A stretch of DNA of 64,000 nt, from contig NZ_KZ614145.1 in assembly GCF_002884495.1 (NCBI RefSeq), positions 2,990,423-3,054,422 of the forward strand, in the 5' to 3' direction. Below, piece by piece: positions 37,388 through 48,173 of the stretch. The notes under the pieces are model-generated. The model saw only the letters and a list, made by a program, of their open reading frames with translations, ran no database searches and had not been told where the DNA came from. A program made the position numbers and the translations under genes. This DNA is from Rummeliibacillus pycnus (lineage in GTDB: Bacteria > Bacillota > Bacilli > Bacillales_A > Planococcaceae). Position 1 is the first letter of the stretch. Each line of letters opens with the position of its first letter.

Positions 37388-37530
37388 AGCGTTGTGAATC
37401 ATCCATTTGTACCGTAGACCGTAGGGGCGATTGATCGCTTAATCATCCTACCGAGGACAAAGGAAGTCAGACTCTTACTTAAGATGATGAAATTCCGCCT
37501 CTTGTCTACAATGGCAAGAGGCTTTTCTTT
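37388..37530 (+). ncRNA. L10 leader with attenuator-terminator
   Basis: The leader between the rplJ promoter and gene is structured and ends in a strong terminator, GCCTCTTG...CAAGAGGC (37497-37522) with TTTTCTTTT. Position and layout fit the Firmicutes L10 leader, where L10(L12) binds and stops expression of rplJL. Confidence 0.85.
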
Positions 37531-37569
37531 TGTTGGTATAAATGACCCATTCTTATAGGAGGTGTCAAG

Positions 37570-38070
37570 ATGAACAAAGCAGTTGAAGCTAAACAAGCTG
37601 TTGTTCAAGAAATCGCTGACAAGTTTAAAAGCGCAGCATCAGTAGTAGTAGTTGACTACCGTGGTCTTACTGTAGCTCAAGTTACTGATTTACGTAAACA
37701 ATTACGTGAAGCTGGTGTAGAATTCAAAGTATACAAAAATACTTTAGTTCGTCGTGCTACTGCAGAAGCTGGCCACGAAGAACTTAACGAAGTTCTTACA
37801 GGTCCAAACGCAATCGCATTTTCAAATGAAGATGTAGTTGCTCCTGCGCGTATCATCAACAAGTTTGCGAAAGAAAACGAACAATTAGAAATCAAAGCTG
37901 GTCTTATCGAAGGCGCATATGCTAGCGTTGAAGAAGTTAAAGCATTGGCAGAACTTCCATCTCGCGAAGGTTTACTATCTATGCTATTATCAGTACTTCA
38001 AGCTCCAATGCGCAACTTAGCTCTTGTAACAAAAGCTGTTGCAGAACAAAAAGAAGAACAAGGCGCTTAA
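37570..38070 (+). CDS. rplJ: 50S ribosomal protein L10
   Basis: A 166-residue L10. [31 protein letters not shown] is the rRNA-binding part, and the C-terminal helix (about 135-166) binds L7/L12 dimers. The ATG follows TAGGAGGTG. It is controlled by its own leader. Confidence 0.96.
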   Translation: MNKAVEAKQAVVQEIADKFKSAASVVVVDYRGLTVAQVTDLRKQLREAGVEFKVYKNTLVRRATAEAGHEELNEVLTGPNAIAFSNEDVVAPARIINKFAKENEQLEIKAGLIEGAYASVEEVKALAELPSREGLLSMLLSVLQAPMRNLALVTKAVAEQKEEQGA

Positions 38071-38145
38071 TTTTAAGTGTAGCTTAATCTTTAGGTATTT
38101 ATATACCAAACCAAAAACTTACATTCCGTATAGGAGGAAAATATA

Positions 38146-38505
38146 ATGAACAATGAGCAAATCTTAGAAGCTGTTAAAGCTATGACAGTTCTTGAATTAA
38201 ACGATTTAGTAAAAGCAATCGAAGAAGAATTCGGTGTTACTGCTGCTGCTCCTGTAGCTGTTGCTGGTGGCGCTGCTGCTGCTGCAGAAGAAAAAACAGA
38301 ATTTGATGTTGTTTTAGCTTCTGCTGGCGATCAAAAAATTAAAGTAATCAAAGTGGTTCGTGAAATCACTGGTTTAGGTCTTAAAGAAGCTAAAGAAGTT
38401 GTAGATAACGCTCCTAAAGCTCTTAAAGAAGGTGCTTCTAAAGAAGAAGCTGAAGAAATCAAAGCTAAACTTGAAGAAGTTGGCGCATCTGTAGAAGTTA
38501 AATAA
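38146..38505 (+). CDS. rplL: 50S ribosomal protein L7/L12
   Basis: A 119-residue L7/L12. It has an N-terminal dimerisation domain, an Ala/Val/Gly hinge ([16 protein letters not shown]) and a C-terminal domain with [16 protein letters not shown] that recruits translation GTPases. AGGAGG precedes the ATG. Confidence 0.97.
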   Translation: MNNEQILEAVKAMTVLELNDLVKAIEEEFGVTAAAPVAVAGGAAAAAEEKTEFDVVLASAGDQKIKVIKVVREITGLGLKEAKEVVDNAPKALKEGASKEEAEEIKAKLEEVGASVEVK

Positions 38506-38524
38506 TTTCTGCTGATTGATTGTG

Positions 38525-38556
38525 AAAAGCTCGTCAATTTTGACGAGCTTTTTCTT
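38525..38556 (+). terminator. Intrinsic terminator of rplJ-rplL
   Basis: AAAAGCTCGTCA, loop att, TTGACGAGCTTTTTC. Confidence 0.9.
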
Positions 38557-38584
38557 TATCTAAAGATGATGGAGGGCATTATTA

Positions 38585-39184
38585 TTGTCAGAACATTATT
38601 ATTCAAAAAAACCTCTAGTTGAAAGTAAACCTCGCAGATGGAATTTTACACTTCGAGGATTTTCATTTGTATTTGAAACGGATGCAGGGGTTTTTAGTAA
38701 AAGCGAAGTAGATTTTGGCTCCCGTGTATTAATTGATAGTTTTGAAATGCCAGAAGTTGCAGGGTGTATTTTGGATGTAGGTTGTGGATATGGACCAATT
38801 GGTTTATCAATTGCAAAAAGCTATCCAAATCGTATAATTCAAATGATGGATGTTAATGAGCGAGCGGTCAATCTAGCAAAGAAAAACGCTGAATTGAACG
38901 GGGTTCAAAATGTGCGAATTTATGAGAGTGATGCACTTTCATCTGTTCATGAAGAACAAGTCGCTGTTGTTTTGACAAATCCTCCGATTCGCGCAGGCAA
39001 AAGTACGATTTTCAGATTCTATGATGAAGCATTTGAGAAGTTAGTTGATTCAGGAGAATTATGGATTGTTATTCAGAAGAAGCAGGGAGCACCGTCTACT
39101 GTGGAACATTTGGAATTAAAATTTTCTAAAGTGGAAATAGTAGAAAAGAAAAAAGGATATTGGATTATCAAAGCAATAAAATAA
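38585..39184 (+). CDS. ybxB: Class I SAM-dependent methyltransferase, RsmC-like (YbxB)
   Basis: A 199-residue methyltransferase. The SAM-binding LDVGCGYGPIGL is at about 60-71, MDVNERAVNLAKKNAELN follows, and VLTNPPIRAGK is the NPPF-type catalytic motif of N-methyltransferases. The fold matches the C-terminal domain of 16S rRNA guanine-N2 methyltransferase RsmC. The start is TTG with GGAGGG 8 nt upstream. Bacillales carry it between rplL and rpoB, as here. Confidence 0.9.
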   Translation: MSEHYYSKKPLVESKPRRWNFTLRGFSFVFETDAGVFSKSEVDFGSRVLIDSFEMPEVAGCILDVGCGYGPIGLSIAKSYPNRIIQMMDVNERAVNLAKKNAELNGVQNVRIYESDALSSVHEEQVAVVLTNPPIRAGKSTIFRFYDEAFEKLVDSGELWIVIQKKQGAPSTVEHLELKFSKVEIVEKKKGYWIIKAIK

Positions 39185-39203
39185 ATTTGTCAAAACTTAT
39201 AGA

Positions 39204-39235
39204 TTGACTTGACAAAAACGCTGTGATATTATAAT
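39204..39235 (+). promoter_or_regulatory. rpoB promoter region
   Basis: Two overlapping candidates: TTGACT (39204-39209)-17-TATTAT (39227-39232), and TTGACA (39209-39214)-15-TATAAT (39230-39235). Which is used cannot be told by eye. Confidence 0.65.
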
Positions 39236-39275
39236 ACAATGCAAAAATATTAATTTGAAGGCGTTTGCCTATTGA

Positions 39276-39397
39276 CTGAAAATGTAAATAGCTAGAGCTT
39301 TCAGATTTAACTTTGGTTAATCGAAAATGAGCTCATCAACGAACTCGTTTTCTTTTTGTCTTTCGTAATCATACAACATTTATATGGTTTCTGAAAG
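39276..39397 (+). promoter_or_regulatory. rpoB leader with attenuator-like terminator
   Basis: GAAAATGAG/CTCGTTTTC (39323-39331/39344-39352) followed by TTTTT resembles an intrinsic terminator inside the leader. CTTTCAG (39298-39304) can pair either with CTGAAA at 39276 or with CTGAAAG at 39391-39397, so alternative folds exist. Confidence 0.55.
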
Positions 39398-39429
39398 ACC
39401 TATTATCGCTTTATTGAGGGGTGAATGAG

Positions 39430-42400
39430 TTGACAGGTCAACTAGTTCAGTACGGACAACACCGCCAGCGTAGAAGCTTTGCGCGTATTAAAGAGGTGCT
39501 GGAACTTCCGAATCTTATTGAGATTCAAACCGCATCTAACGAGTGGTTTCTTGAAGAAGGTTTACGTGAAATGTTCCGTGACATTTCACCAATTGAAGAC
39601 TTTACAGGAAATCTATCACTAGAATTCGTCGACTACAGTCTCGGAGAACCGAAATATGATGTCGATGAATGTAAACAACGTGACGTGACTTATGCAGCAC
39701 CGTTGCGCGTAAAAGTACGTTTGCTTAACAAGGAAACAGAAGAAGTGAAAGAACAAGAAGTATTCATGGGTGACTTCCCACTCATGACAGAAACTGGTAC
39801 TTTCATCATTAACGGCGCAGAACGCGTTATTGTTTCACAATTAGTTAGATCACCAAGTGTATACTATCACGATAAAACAGATAAAAACGGCAAGAAAGGT
39901 TTTGGCGCTACAGTTATTCCTAACCGTGGTGCATGGCTTGAATACGAAACAGATGCAAAAGATGTTGTCTATGTTCGTATTGACCGTACACGTAAATTAC
40001 CAATCACTGTACTTTTACGTGCACTAGGTTTCGCGTCTGACCAAGAAATCATCGAGTTAATCGGTGATAATGAGTTCTTACGTAACACATTGGAAAAAGA
40101 CAACACTGATAGCACAGAAAAAGCACTATTAGAAATCTATGAACGTCTACGCCCTGGTGAACCACCAACAGTAGAAAGTGCAAAAAATCTGTTATATTCA
40201 CGTTTCTTCGATCCAAAACGTTATGATTTAGCAAACGTTGGTCGTTACAAAATGAACAAAAAACTTCACATTAAAAACCGTCTATTCAATCAAACAATTG
40301 CTGAAACATTAGCAGATCCTGAAACAGGCGAAATTTTAGTTGAAGCTGGAACATTGATTGATCGTCGAGTACTAGACCGTTTAATTCCATATTTAGAAAA
40401 AGGTATTGGTTTCAAAACTATTTCTAAAGTTGGTGGCGTTCTAGAAGGCGATATTCAAATTCAAGAAATTAAAATCTATGCTCCAAATGATGAATCACAA
40501 AAAGAAATTAAAGTAATCAGTAACGCTTATGTTGAAGAAGAAGTGAAACATATCACTCCTGCAGACGTAGTAGCTTCTGTATCTTATTTCTTTAACTTAC
40601 TATATGGAGTTGGTGACACAGACGATATCGACCACTTAGGTAACCGTCGTCTACGTTCTGTAGGTGAACTTCTACAAAATCAATTCCGTATCGGTCTTTC
40701 TCGTATGGAACGTGTAGTACGTGAACGTATGTCTATTAACGACACAGCGTCTATTGTGCCACAACAATTAATTAATATTCGTCCTGTAATTGCAGCTATT
40801 AAAGAATTCTTCGGTAGCTCTCAATTATCACAATTCATGGACCAAACAAACCCATTAGCGGAACTAACTCACAAACGTCGTCTATCAGCACTAGGACCTG
40901 GTGGTTTAACTCGTGAACGTGCTGGTTTCGAAGTACGTGACGTTCACTATTCTCACTATGGTCGTATGTGTCCGATTGAAACGCCTGAAGGTCCTAACAT
41001 CGGTTTGATTAACTCACTTTCAAGTTATGCGAAAGTGAACAAATTTGGTTTTATCGAAACACCATACCGCCGTGTTGATCCTGAAACAGGTCGTTTAACT
41101 GACCATATCGATTATTTAACTGCAGACGAAGAAGATAACTATGTAGTTGCTCAAGCAAACTCTCCATTAAATCCTGATGGTTCATTTGCTGAAGAAGAAG
41201 TTGTTGGTCGTTTCCGTGGAGACAACTCTGTATTCAAACGTGAAACAGTTGACTACATGGATGTATCACCAAAACAAGTAGTATCTGCAGCGACAGCATG
41301 TATTCCATTCTTAGAAAACGATGACTCTAACCGTGCTCTAATGGGTGCCAACATGCAACGTCAAGCTGTTCCTTTGTTAAACCCAGAAGCTCCATTCGTT
41401 GGTACTGGTATGGAACACGTAGATGCTCGTGACTCAGGTGCAGCAGTAGTTGCAAAATATGCAGGTATTGTTGAACATGTAGAAGCACGTTCAATCCACG
41501 TACGCCGTATCGAAGAAATCGATGGAAAAGAAGTAAAAGGCGATTTAACAAAATATAAATTACAAAAATTTGTACGTTCTAACCAAGGTACAAGTTACAA
41601 CCAACGACCATTAGTGAAAGTTGGCGAACGTGTTCAACCTCGTGATATTCTTGCTGATGGTCCTTCAATGGAACGCGGAGAATTAGCACTTGGTCGTAAC
41701 GTAGTCGTAGCATTCATGACTTGGAATGGTTATAACTATGAAGATGCCGTAATCATGAATGAACGTCTTGTTAAAAATGACGTTTATACTTCTGTTCATA
41801 TCGAAGAATACGAATCAGAGGCTCGTGATACGAAACTCGGACCTGAAGAAATCACACGTGATATTCCTAATGTTGGAGAAGAAGCATTACGTAACCTTGA
41901 TGAACGTGGTATTATCCGTATTGGTGCTGAAGTACATGATGGAGATATCTTAGTTGGTAAAGTAACGCCTAAAGGTGTAACTGAATTGACTGCTGAAGAA
42001 CGTTTATTACATGCAATCTTCGGTGAAAAGGCTCGTGAAGTTCGTGATACTTCACTACGTGTTCCACACGGTGCTGGTGGTATCGTCCTAGATGTCAAAG
42101 TCTTCAACCGTGAAGATGGAGATGAATTATCTCCAGGTGTTAACCAAATGGTTCGTGTCTACATTGTTGAAAAACGTAAAATTCGTGTTGGGGACAAAAT
42201 GGCCGGTCGTCATGGTAACAAAGGGGTAATTTCACGTATCTTACCTGAAGAAGATATGCCATTCCTTCCAGATGGTACTCCAGTTGATATCATGTTAAAT
42301 CCATTAGGTGTACCATCTCGTATGAACATCGGACAAGTATTAGAGTTACACTTAGGTATGGCTGCTCGTTACTTAGGTATTCACATGGCAACACCAGTAT

Positions 42401-42984
42401 TCGATGGTGCATCTGATGAAGATGTATGGAAAACAATGGAAGAAGCCGGCATGAATCGTGACGGTAAAACAACACTTTATGATGGTCGTACAGGTGAACC
42501 GTTTGATAACCGTGTATCAGTTGGGGTTATGTATATGATCAAACTTGCTCACATGGTTGATGATAAACTTCACGCTCGTTCAACAGGTCCTTACTCACTC
42601 GTTACGCAACAACCTCTTGGAGGTAAAGCGCAATTCGGTGGACAACGTTTTGGTGAAATGGAAGTTTGGGCACTTGAAGCATATGGTTCTGCATATACGC
42701 TACAAGAAATCTTAACTGTTAAATCCGATGACGTTGTAGGTCGTGTGAAAACTTACGAAGCTATTGTAAAAGGTGAAAGCGTTCCTGAACCAGGCGTTCC
42801 TGAATCTTTCAAAGTATTAATTAAAGAACTTCAATCTTTAGGATTAGATGTGAAAATGCTAACAATCGATGATGAAGAAATTGAATTACGTGATAGTGAA
42901 GATGATGATGATCTTCAACCTAATGATTCATTCAATATCACTTCAAACGCCGATGAAGAAGCATCAGTAGGATCTCCTGAATAA
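39430..42984 (+). CDS. rpoB: RNA polymerase beta subunit
   Basis: An 1184-residue beta subunit. The N-terminus [19 protein letters not shown] matches Bacillus RpoB from TTG 39430, 7 nt after GAGGGGTG; GTG 39421 lies in that site. The rifampicin region has [20 protein letters not shown] and [14 protein letters not shown] in wild-type form. The C-terminus is acidic (DSEDDDDLQ). It forms the catalytic core with RpoC. Confidence 0.97.
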   Translation: MTGQLVQYGQHRQRRSFARIKEVLELPNLIEIQTASNEWFLEEGLREMFRDISPIEDFTGNLSLEFVDYSLGEPKYDVDECKQRDVTYAAPLRVKVRLLNKETEEVKEQEVFMGDFPLMTETGTFIINGAERVIVSQLVRSPSVYYHDKTDKNGKKGFGATVIPNRGAWLEYETDAKDVVYVRIDRTRKLPITVLLRALGFASDQEIIELIGDNEFLRNTLEKDNTDSTEKALLEIYERLRPGEPPTVESAKNLLYSRFFDPKRYDLANVGRYKMNKKLHIKNRLFNQTIAETLADPETGEILVEAGTLIDRRVLDRLIPYLEKGIGFKTISKVGGVLEGDIQIQEIKIYAPNDESQKEIKVISNAYVEEEVKHITPADVVASVSYFFNLLYGVGDTDDIDHLGNRRLRSVGELLQNQFRIGLSRMERVVRERMSINDTASIVPQQLINIRPVIAAIKEFFGSSQLSQFMDQTNPLAELTHKRRLSALGPGGLTRERAGFEVRDVHYSHYGRMCPIETPEGPNIGLINSLSSYAKVNKFGFIETPYRRVDPETGRLTDHIDYLTADEEDNYVVAQANSPLNPDGSFAEEEVVGRFRGDNSVFKRETVDYMDVSPKQVVSAATACIPFLENDDSNRALMGANMQRQAVPLLNPEAPFVGTGMEHVDARDSGAAVVAKYAGIVEHVEARSIHVRRIEEIDGKEVKGDLTKYKLQKFVRSNQGTSYNQRPLVKVGERVQPRDILADGPSMERGELALGRNVVVAFMTWNGYNYEDAVIMNERLVKNDVYTSVHIEEYESEARDTKLGPEEITRDIPNVGEEALRNLDERGIIRIGAEVHDGDILVGKVTPKGVTELTAEERLLHAIFGEKAREVRDTSLRVPHGAGGIVLDVKVFNREDGDELSPGVNQMVRVYIVEKRKIRVGDKMAGRHGNKGVISRILPEEDMPFLPDGTPVDIMLNPLGVPSRMNIGQVLELHLGMAARYLGIHMATPVFDGASDEDVWKTMEEAGMNRDGKTTLYDGRTGEPFDNRVSVGVMYMIKLAHMVDDKLHARSTGPYSLVTQQPLGGKAQFGGQRFGEMEVWALEAYGSAYTLQEILTVKSDDVVGRVKTYEAIVKGESVPEPGVPESFKVLIKELQSLGLDVKMLTIDDEEIELRDSEDDDDLQPNDSFNITSNADEEASVGSPE

Positions 42985-43013
42985 TCATTTATTTTAACAG
43001 TATTGGGGATGTT

Positions 43014-43039
43014 GGACAGGACCAGTTTTGGGCTTGTCC
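43014..43039 (+). other. Stem-loop between rpoB and rpoC
   Basis: GGACAGG and CTTGTCC (one G-U pair) around a 12-nt loop. No U-tract follows; it is possibly an RNase processing or stability element. Confidence 0.4.
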
Positions 43040-43120
43040 TCCTTCCCGTTATATCAATAAATCAATCGTCGAGCTAATGAAAAGTCATTCAAGACTTCAG
43101 AATAAAGGGAGGTAGGCTCC

Positions 43121-46100
43121 TTGATAGACGTTAATAATTTTGAGTACATGAAAATCGGTTTGGCTTCACCTGATAAAATTCGCTCATGGTCTTATGGAGA
43201 AGTAAAAAAACCAGAAACTATTAACTATCGTACACTTAAACCAGAAAAAGATGGTTTGTTCTGTGAACGCATATTCGGACCTACAAAGGACTGGGAATGT
43301 CATTGCGGTAAATACAAACGCGTACGCTATAAAGGTGTAGTTTGCGATCGTTGTGGTGTAGAAGTAACACGTGCAAAAGTACGTCGTGAACGTATGGGTC
43401 ACATCGAGTTAGCTGCTCCAGTTTCGCATATTTGGTATTTTAAAGGCATTCCAAGCCGTATGGGGCTAATTTTGGATATGTCACCTCGTGCACTTGAAGA
43501 AGTAATTTACTTTGCTTCTTATGTAGTAATCGATCCAGCAGACACACCACTTGAGAAAAAACAATTGCTTTCAGAAAAAGAATACCGTGCATACCGCGAA
43601 AAATACGGTAAAACTTTTGAAGCTGCAATGGGTGCAGAAGCTATTAAGCAATTGCTACAAGAAATTGACCTTGATAAAGAAACAGAAGCACTTAAAGAAG
43701 AACTTAAAACAGCACAAGGCCAACGCCGTACACGTGCTATAAAACGTTTAGAAGTTGTTGAATCGTTCCGTCATTCAGGTAACCGTCCAGAATGGATGAT
43801 TTTAGATGTACTTCCTGTAATTCCACCAGAATTACGTCCAATGGTACAACTAGATGGTGGTCGATTTGCAACATCTGACTTAAATGACTTATATCGTCGA
43901 GTTATTAACCGTAATAATCGTTTGAAACGCCTTCTTGATCTTGGAGCTCCTGGAATTATCGTTCAAAACGAAAAACGTATGCTTCAAGAAGCGGTAGATG
44001 CTTTAATCGATAATGGTCGTCGCGGTCGCCCAGTTACTGGCCCTGGTAACCGTCCATTAAAATCTCTTTCCCACATGTTAAAAGGTAAACAAGGCCGTTT
44101 CCGCCAAAACTTACTTGGTAAACGTGTTGACTACTCTGGCCGTTCTGTAATCGTAGTAGGTCCATCACTTAAAATGTACCAATGTGGTCTTCCAAAAGGT
44201 ATGGCAATTGAATTGTTTAAACCTTTTGTAATGAAAGAGCTTGTTGAACGTGGTTTAGCACATAATATCAAATCTGCAAAACGTAAAATTGAACGTATGC
44301 ATGAAGAAGTATGGGATGTACTTGAAGACATCATGAAAGAACATCCAGTTTTACTTAACCGTGCACCGACCCTTCATAGACTTGGTATCCAAGCGTTCGA
44401 ACCAACTCTAATTGAAGGTAAAGCAATTCGTCTTCACCCATTAGTATGTACAGCATACAACGCTGACTTCGATGGTGACCAAATGGCGGTTCACGTTCCA
44501 TTATCAGCTGAAGCACAAGCTGAAGCACGTTTGTTAATGCTTGCAGCACAAAACATCTTAAATCCTAAAGATGGTAAACCAGTCGTAACACCTTCTCAAG
44601 ATATGGTATTAGGTAATTACTACTTAACACTTGAACGTCAAGGTGCTGTTGGTGAAGGTACAATCTTCTATGGACCAGACGAATTAAATGTTGCTTATCA
44701 AAACAGTGAAGTACATTTGCATTCTCGTATTGCAATTAAAGCTTCATCTTTAAATAACAAAACATTTACTGAAGAACAAAATAATAAATTGTTGATTACA
44801 ACTGTAGGTAAAGTTATCTTCAATGAAATCCTAGATGATTCTTTCCCTTACATCAATGAACCAACAACTTCAAACTTACAAGATGGCACACCAGATAAAT
44901 ACTTTGTTCCAACAACAACTAACGTTAAGGAACATATAGCATCTCAAGAAGTTATTAAACCATTTACGAAAAAATATCTAGGTAAAATTATTGCTGAAGT
45001 ATTTTCACGTTATCACATTACTGAAACATCTAAGATGCTTGACCGTCTAAAAGACCTTGGTTTCAAATTCTCTACTAAAGCTGGTATTTCAATTGGTATC
45101 TCAGATATCATCGTATTACCTGGTAAACAAGAAATTTTACACCATGCACAAGAACAAGTAGATAAAGTAATGAAACAATTCCGCCGTGGTTTAATTACTG
45201 AAGAAGAACGATACGATCGTGTTATTTCATTCTGGAGTGCTGCAAAAGATGAAATCCAATCTAAACTGATGGACTCACTTCCAGCAGAAAACCCAATCTT
45301 CATGATGAGTGACTCTGGTGCCCGTGGTAACGCATCTAACTTTACACAACTTGCTGGTATGCGTGGCTTGATGGCCAACCCAGCTGGTCGTATTATTGAA
45401 CTTCCAATCAAATCTTCATTCCGTGAAGGTTTAACAGTATTGGAATACTTCATCTCTACTCACGGTGCGCGTAAAGGTCTTGCCGATACAGCACTTAAAA
45501 CAGCTGACTCAGGTTATCTTACTCGTCGTCTAGTAGACGTTGCACAAGATGTTATCGTTCGTGAGGATGATTGTGGTACTGACCGTGGTTTAACGATTAC
45601 TTCTCTAAAAGAAGGAACAGAAATCATCGAATCATTAGAAGAACGTATGACTGGCCGTTATGCTAAGAAAACAATACGTCATCCAGAAACAAACGAAGTA
45701 ATGGTAGCGAGAGACGATTTAATTACAGCTGAACTTGCTCGTAAAATTGTTGAAGTTGGTATTGAAGAAGTAACAATTCGATCTGCATTTACATGTAACA
45801 CTAAACATGGTGTATGTAAAAAATGTTATGGTATGAACTTAGCAACAGGTGATAAAGTTGAAGTGGGTGAAGCAGTTGGTATCATCGCTGCTCAATCTAT
45901 CGGTGAACCAGGTACACAATTAACAATGCGTACATTCCACCAAGGTGGTGTAGCAGGTGCCGATATCACTCAAGGTCTTCCACGTATTCAAGAAATCTTT
46001 GAATCACGTAACCCTAAAGGTCAAGCTGTTATCACTGAAATTGCTGGTGTTGTTACAGATATCGATGAAGTTCGTGATGGTCAAAAAGAAATTACAGTTC

Positions 46101-46723
46101 AAGGTGCAGTAGAAACTCGTAAATATTTGGCTCCATATAATGCACGTTTAAAAGTACAAATAAACGATCAAGTTAAACATGGTCAAATTCTTACAGAAGG
46201 TTCTATAGATCCTAAAGAATTATTAAAAGTAACAGATGTTGCTTCAGTTGAAGAATATCTATTAAAAGAAGTCCAAAAAGTATATCGTATGCAAGGTGTA
46301 GAAATCGGAGATAAACACATCGAAGTAATGGTTCGCCAAATGCTTCGTAAAGTACGTGTTATTGAAGCTGGTGAAACTGAATTACTACCAGGTACATTAC
46401 TTGATATTCACCAATTCTCTGAAGCAAATGCTGAAGCTGTACATGCGGGTAAAATCCCTGCAACATGTCGCCCAGTAATCCTTGGTATTACAAAAGCTTC
46501 TCTTGAAACAGAATCATTCCTATCTGCTGCATCGTTCCAAGAAACAACTCGTGTCTTAACAGATGCTGCAATTAAAGGTAAACGTGATGAATTACTTGGT
46601 CTTAAAGAAAATGTTATCTTAGGTAAACTTGTTCCAGCTGGTACAGGTATGCAACGCTATCGTCAAATTAAAATTGCGGAAAGTGAAGCAGAAAAAACAG
46701 AAGAAACAATTGCTGCTGAGTAA
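43121..46723 (+). CDS. rpoC: RNA polymerase beta' subunit
   Basis: A 1200-residue beta' subunit. An N-terminal zinc site (CHCGKYKR...CDRCGV) is followed by the active-site [12 protein letters not shown] motif (about residue 447), the trigger-loop region and a second zinc site ([13 protein letters not shown]). The start is TTG behind GGGAGG, matching Bacillus RpoC (IDVNNFEYM). A strong terminator follows. Confidence 0.97.
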   Translation: MIDVNNFEYMKIGLASPDKIRSWSYGEVKKPETINYRTLKPEKDGLFCERIFGPTKDWECHCGKYKRVRYKGVVCDRCGVEVTRAKVRRERMGHIELAAPVSHIWYFKGIPSRMGLILDMSPRALEEVIYFASYVVIDPADTPLEKKQLLSEKEYRAYREKYGKTFEAAMGAEAIKQLLQEIDLDKETEALKEELKTAQGQRRTRAIKRLEVVESFRHSGNRPEWMILDVLPVIPPELRPMVQLDGGRFATSDLNDLYRRVINRNNRLKRLLDLGAPGIIVQNEKRMLQEAVDALIDNGRRGRPVTGPGNRPLKSLSHMLKGKQGRFRQNLLGKRVDYSGRSVIVVGPSLKMYQCGLPKGMAIELFKPFVMKELVERGLAHNIKSAKRKIERMHEEVWDVLEDIMKEHPVLLNRAPTLHRLGIQAFEPTLIEGKAIRLHPLVCTAYNADFDGDQMAVHVPLSAEAQAEARLLMLAAQNILNPKDGKPVVTPSQDMVLGNYYLTLERQGAVGEGTIFYGPDELNVAYQNSEVHLHSRIAIKASSLNNKTFTEEQNNKLLITTVGKVIFNEILDDSFPYINEPTTSNLQDGTPDKYFVPTTTNVKEHIASQEVIKPFTKKYLGKIIAEVFSRYHITETSKMLDRLKDLGFKFSTKAGISIGISDIIVLPGKQEILHHAQEQVDKVMKQFRRGLITEEERYDRVISFWSAAKDEIQSKLMDSLPAENPIFMMSDSGARGNASNFTQLAGMRGLMANPAGRIIELPIKSSFREGLTVLEYFISTHGARKGLADTALKTADSGYLTRRLVDVAQDVIVREDDCGTDRGLTITSLKEGTEIIESLEERMTGRYAKKTIRHPETNEVMVARDDLITAELARKIVEVGIEEVTIRSAFTCNTKHGVCKKCYGMNLATGDKVEVGEAVGIIAAQSIGEPGTQLTMRTFHQGGVAGADITQGLPRIQEIFESRNPKGQAVITEIAGVVTDIDEVRDGQKEITVQGAVETRKYLAPYNARLKVQINDQVKHGQILTEGSIDPKELLKVTDVASVEEYLLKEVQKVYRMQGVEIGDKHIEVMVRQMLRKVRVIEAGETELLPGTLLDIHQFSEANAEAVHAGKIPATCRPVILGITKASLETESFLSAASFQETTRVLTDAAIKGKRDELLGLKENVILGKLVPAGTGMQRYRQIKIAESEAEKTEETIAAE

Positions 46724-46732
46724 TTTTTTAAA

Positions 46733-46774
46733 GAAAATCCAAGGGGAGAAAGTTTTTCTCCTTGGATTTTTTTA
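46733..46774 (+). terminator. Intrinsic terminator of rpoBC
   Basis: AAATCCAAGG-GGAGAAA and TTTCTCCTTGGATT pair with a small bulge, followed by a U-tract. Confidence 0.88.
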
Positions 46775-46783
46775 TAATATTCG

Positions 46784-46812
46784 TTGACATCATTACAGAT
46801 GGGTGTTAATAT
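46784..46812 (+). promoter_or_regulatory. Promoter of the str operon
   Basis: A consensus TTGACA (46784-46789), 17 bp and TAATAT (46807-46812), with an extended TG before the -10. Confidence 0.85.
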
Positions 46813-46865
46813 ATTCTAGGTTGATAGTTGATTGTCTATCATTTATCATTTTGAAGGATATGAAA

Positions 46866-47108
46866 ATGTCTTATGAAAAAGTCAAATAGACAAACAAAAC
46901 AATCATTGGTATTAAACAAATAGTTACAGTATTACAAACTGTTCATGTAACCAAAGTTTTCGTTGCTCTAAATGCAGACGTTCGAATTACCACGCATGCG
47001 GTGCATTTAGCACAAGAAAATGGTATTCCCGTTGTATTTGTAGACTCGAAGAGAAAACTTGGTTAATCCTACTAAAATTAAGTGGGTACTGCAGTTGCTG
47101 AAAGTTAG
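46866..47108 (+). pseudogene. ybxF: L7Ae-family ribosomal protein (YbxF/L7AeB) pseudogene
   Basis: It lies where ybxF sits in Bacillales. The frame from ATG 46866 (after AAGGA) aligns without gaps to about 80 residues of B. subtilis YbxF: MSYEKVK, IIGIKQIV, NADVRITTHAVHLAQENGIPV, KRKLG and VGTAVA. It is broken by TAG at codon 8 and TAA at codons 67, 70 and 72, ending at TAG 47106. No frameshift was needed in the comparison, which I made from memory of the YbxF sequence. YbxF is a K-turn RNA-binding protein; it cannot be made here. The region after it carries an attenuator-like stem. Confidence 0.85.
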
Positions 47109-47142
47109 TTTTTGCGATGATCACGCAAAGACTTTGTTTTTT
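47107..47142 (+). terminator. Terminator-like attenuator before rpsL
   Basis: AGTTTTTGCG, loop atgatca, CGCAAAGACT (one G-U pair), then TTGTTTTTT. It stands between the str promoter and rpsL, so it must be read through or regulated. The rest of 47143-47205 is leader with a small CCAC/GTGG stem. Confidence 0.65.
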
Positions 47143-47205
47143 ACCCAAAAATGAACCACCTGGATGTGTGGATTTAAAGAAACAAAATGAAGGGAGGAAA
47201 AATCG

Positions 47206-47625
47206 ATGCCTACAATTAACCAATTAGTACGTAAGCCTCGTCAATCCAAAAGTAAAAAATCAAAATCACCAGCGTTAAACAAAAGTTACAACAGCTTTGC
47301 AAAATCATTGACTGATGTTAACTCTCCACAAAAACGTGGTGTTTGTACACGTGTTGGTACAATGACTCCTAAAAAACCAAACTCAGCGTTACGTAAATAC
47401 GCTCGTGTACGTTTAACAAACCAAATCGAGGTTAATGCTTACATTCCTGGTGAAGGCCATAACCTACAAGAACACAGTGTTGTTCTTATTCGTGGCGGTC
47501 GTGTAAAAGACTTACCAGGGGTACGTTATCACGTTGTACGTGGTGCATTAGATACAGCTGCAGTAAACGGCCGTATGCAATCTCGTTCTCTATATGGTGC
47601 TAAAAAACCTAAAGAAAAAAAATAA
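47206..47625 (+). CDS. rpsL: 30S ribosomal protein S12
   Basis: A 139-residue S12. [17 protein letters not shown] and [28 protein letters not shown] are the decoding-centre segments; the streptomycin-relevant lysine is wild type in TPKKPNS. The ATG follows AGGGAGG. First functional gene of the str operon. Confidence 0.96.
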   Translation: MPTINQLVRKPRQSKSKKSKSPALNKSYNSFAKSLTDVNSPQKRGVCTRVGTMTPKKPNSALRKYARVRLTNQIEVNAYIPGEGHNLQEHSVVLIRGGRVKDLPGVRYHVVRGALDTAAVNGRMQSRSLYGAKKPKEKK

Positions 47626-47660
47626 TGTAAATTAGCTTTTAGCTGAAAGGAGGAAAACAA

Positions 47661-48131
47661 ATGCCTCGTAAAGGTCCTGTTTCCAAACGTGACGTGTTAC
47701 CAGATCCAATTTATAATTCAAAACTAGTAACTCGTTTAATCAATAAAATGATGGTAGATGGTAAAAGAGGTACTTCTCAAAAAATCTTATACGGAGCTTT
47801 CGAATTAGTGAAAGAACGCTCAGGTAAAGATCCACTAGAAGTATTCGATGCTGCATTAAACAATGTAATGCCAGTTCTTGAAGTACGTGCTCGCCGTGTA
47901 GGTGGTGCTAACTATCAAGTGCCAGTTGAAGTACGCCCAGAACGTCGTACAACTCTTGGTCTTCGTTACCTAGTAAACTACTCTCGTCTTCGTGGCGAAA
48001 AAACAATGGAAGAACGTCTAGCTAACGAAATTCTAGATGCTTCTAACAACACTGGTGCATCAGTTAAAAAACGTGAAGATATGCACAAAATGGCAGAAGC
48101 GAACAAAGCATTCGCTCACTACCGTTGGTAA
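47661..48131 (+). CDS. rpsG: 30S ribosomal protein S7
   Basis: A 156-residue S7, the assembly initiator of the 30S head. The N-terminus is [19 protein letters not shown], with a conserved [25 protein letters not shown] precedes the ATG. It is the usual translational repressor of the str operon in other bacteria. Confidence 0.97.
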   Translation: MPRKGPVSKRDVLPDPIYNSKLVTRLINKMMVDGKRGTSQKILYGAFELVKERSGKDPLEVFDAALNNVMPVLEVRARRVGGANYQVPVEVRPERRTTLGLRYLVNYSRLRGEKTMEERLANEILDASNNTGASVKKREDMHKMAEANKAFAHYRW

Positions 48132-48173
48132 TCACAATTTAATCTTAATCCATTATGGAAGGAGAAAGACCGC

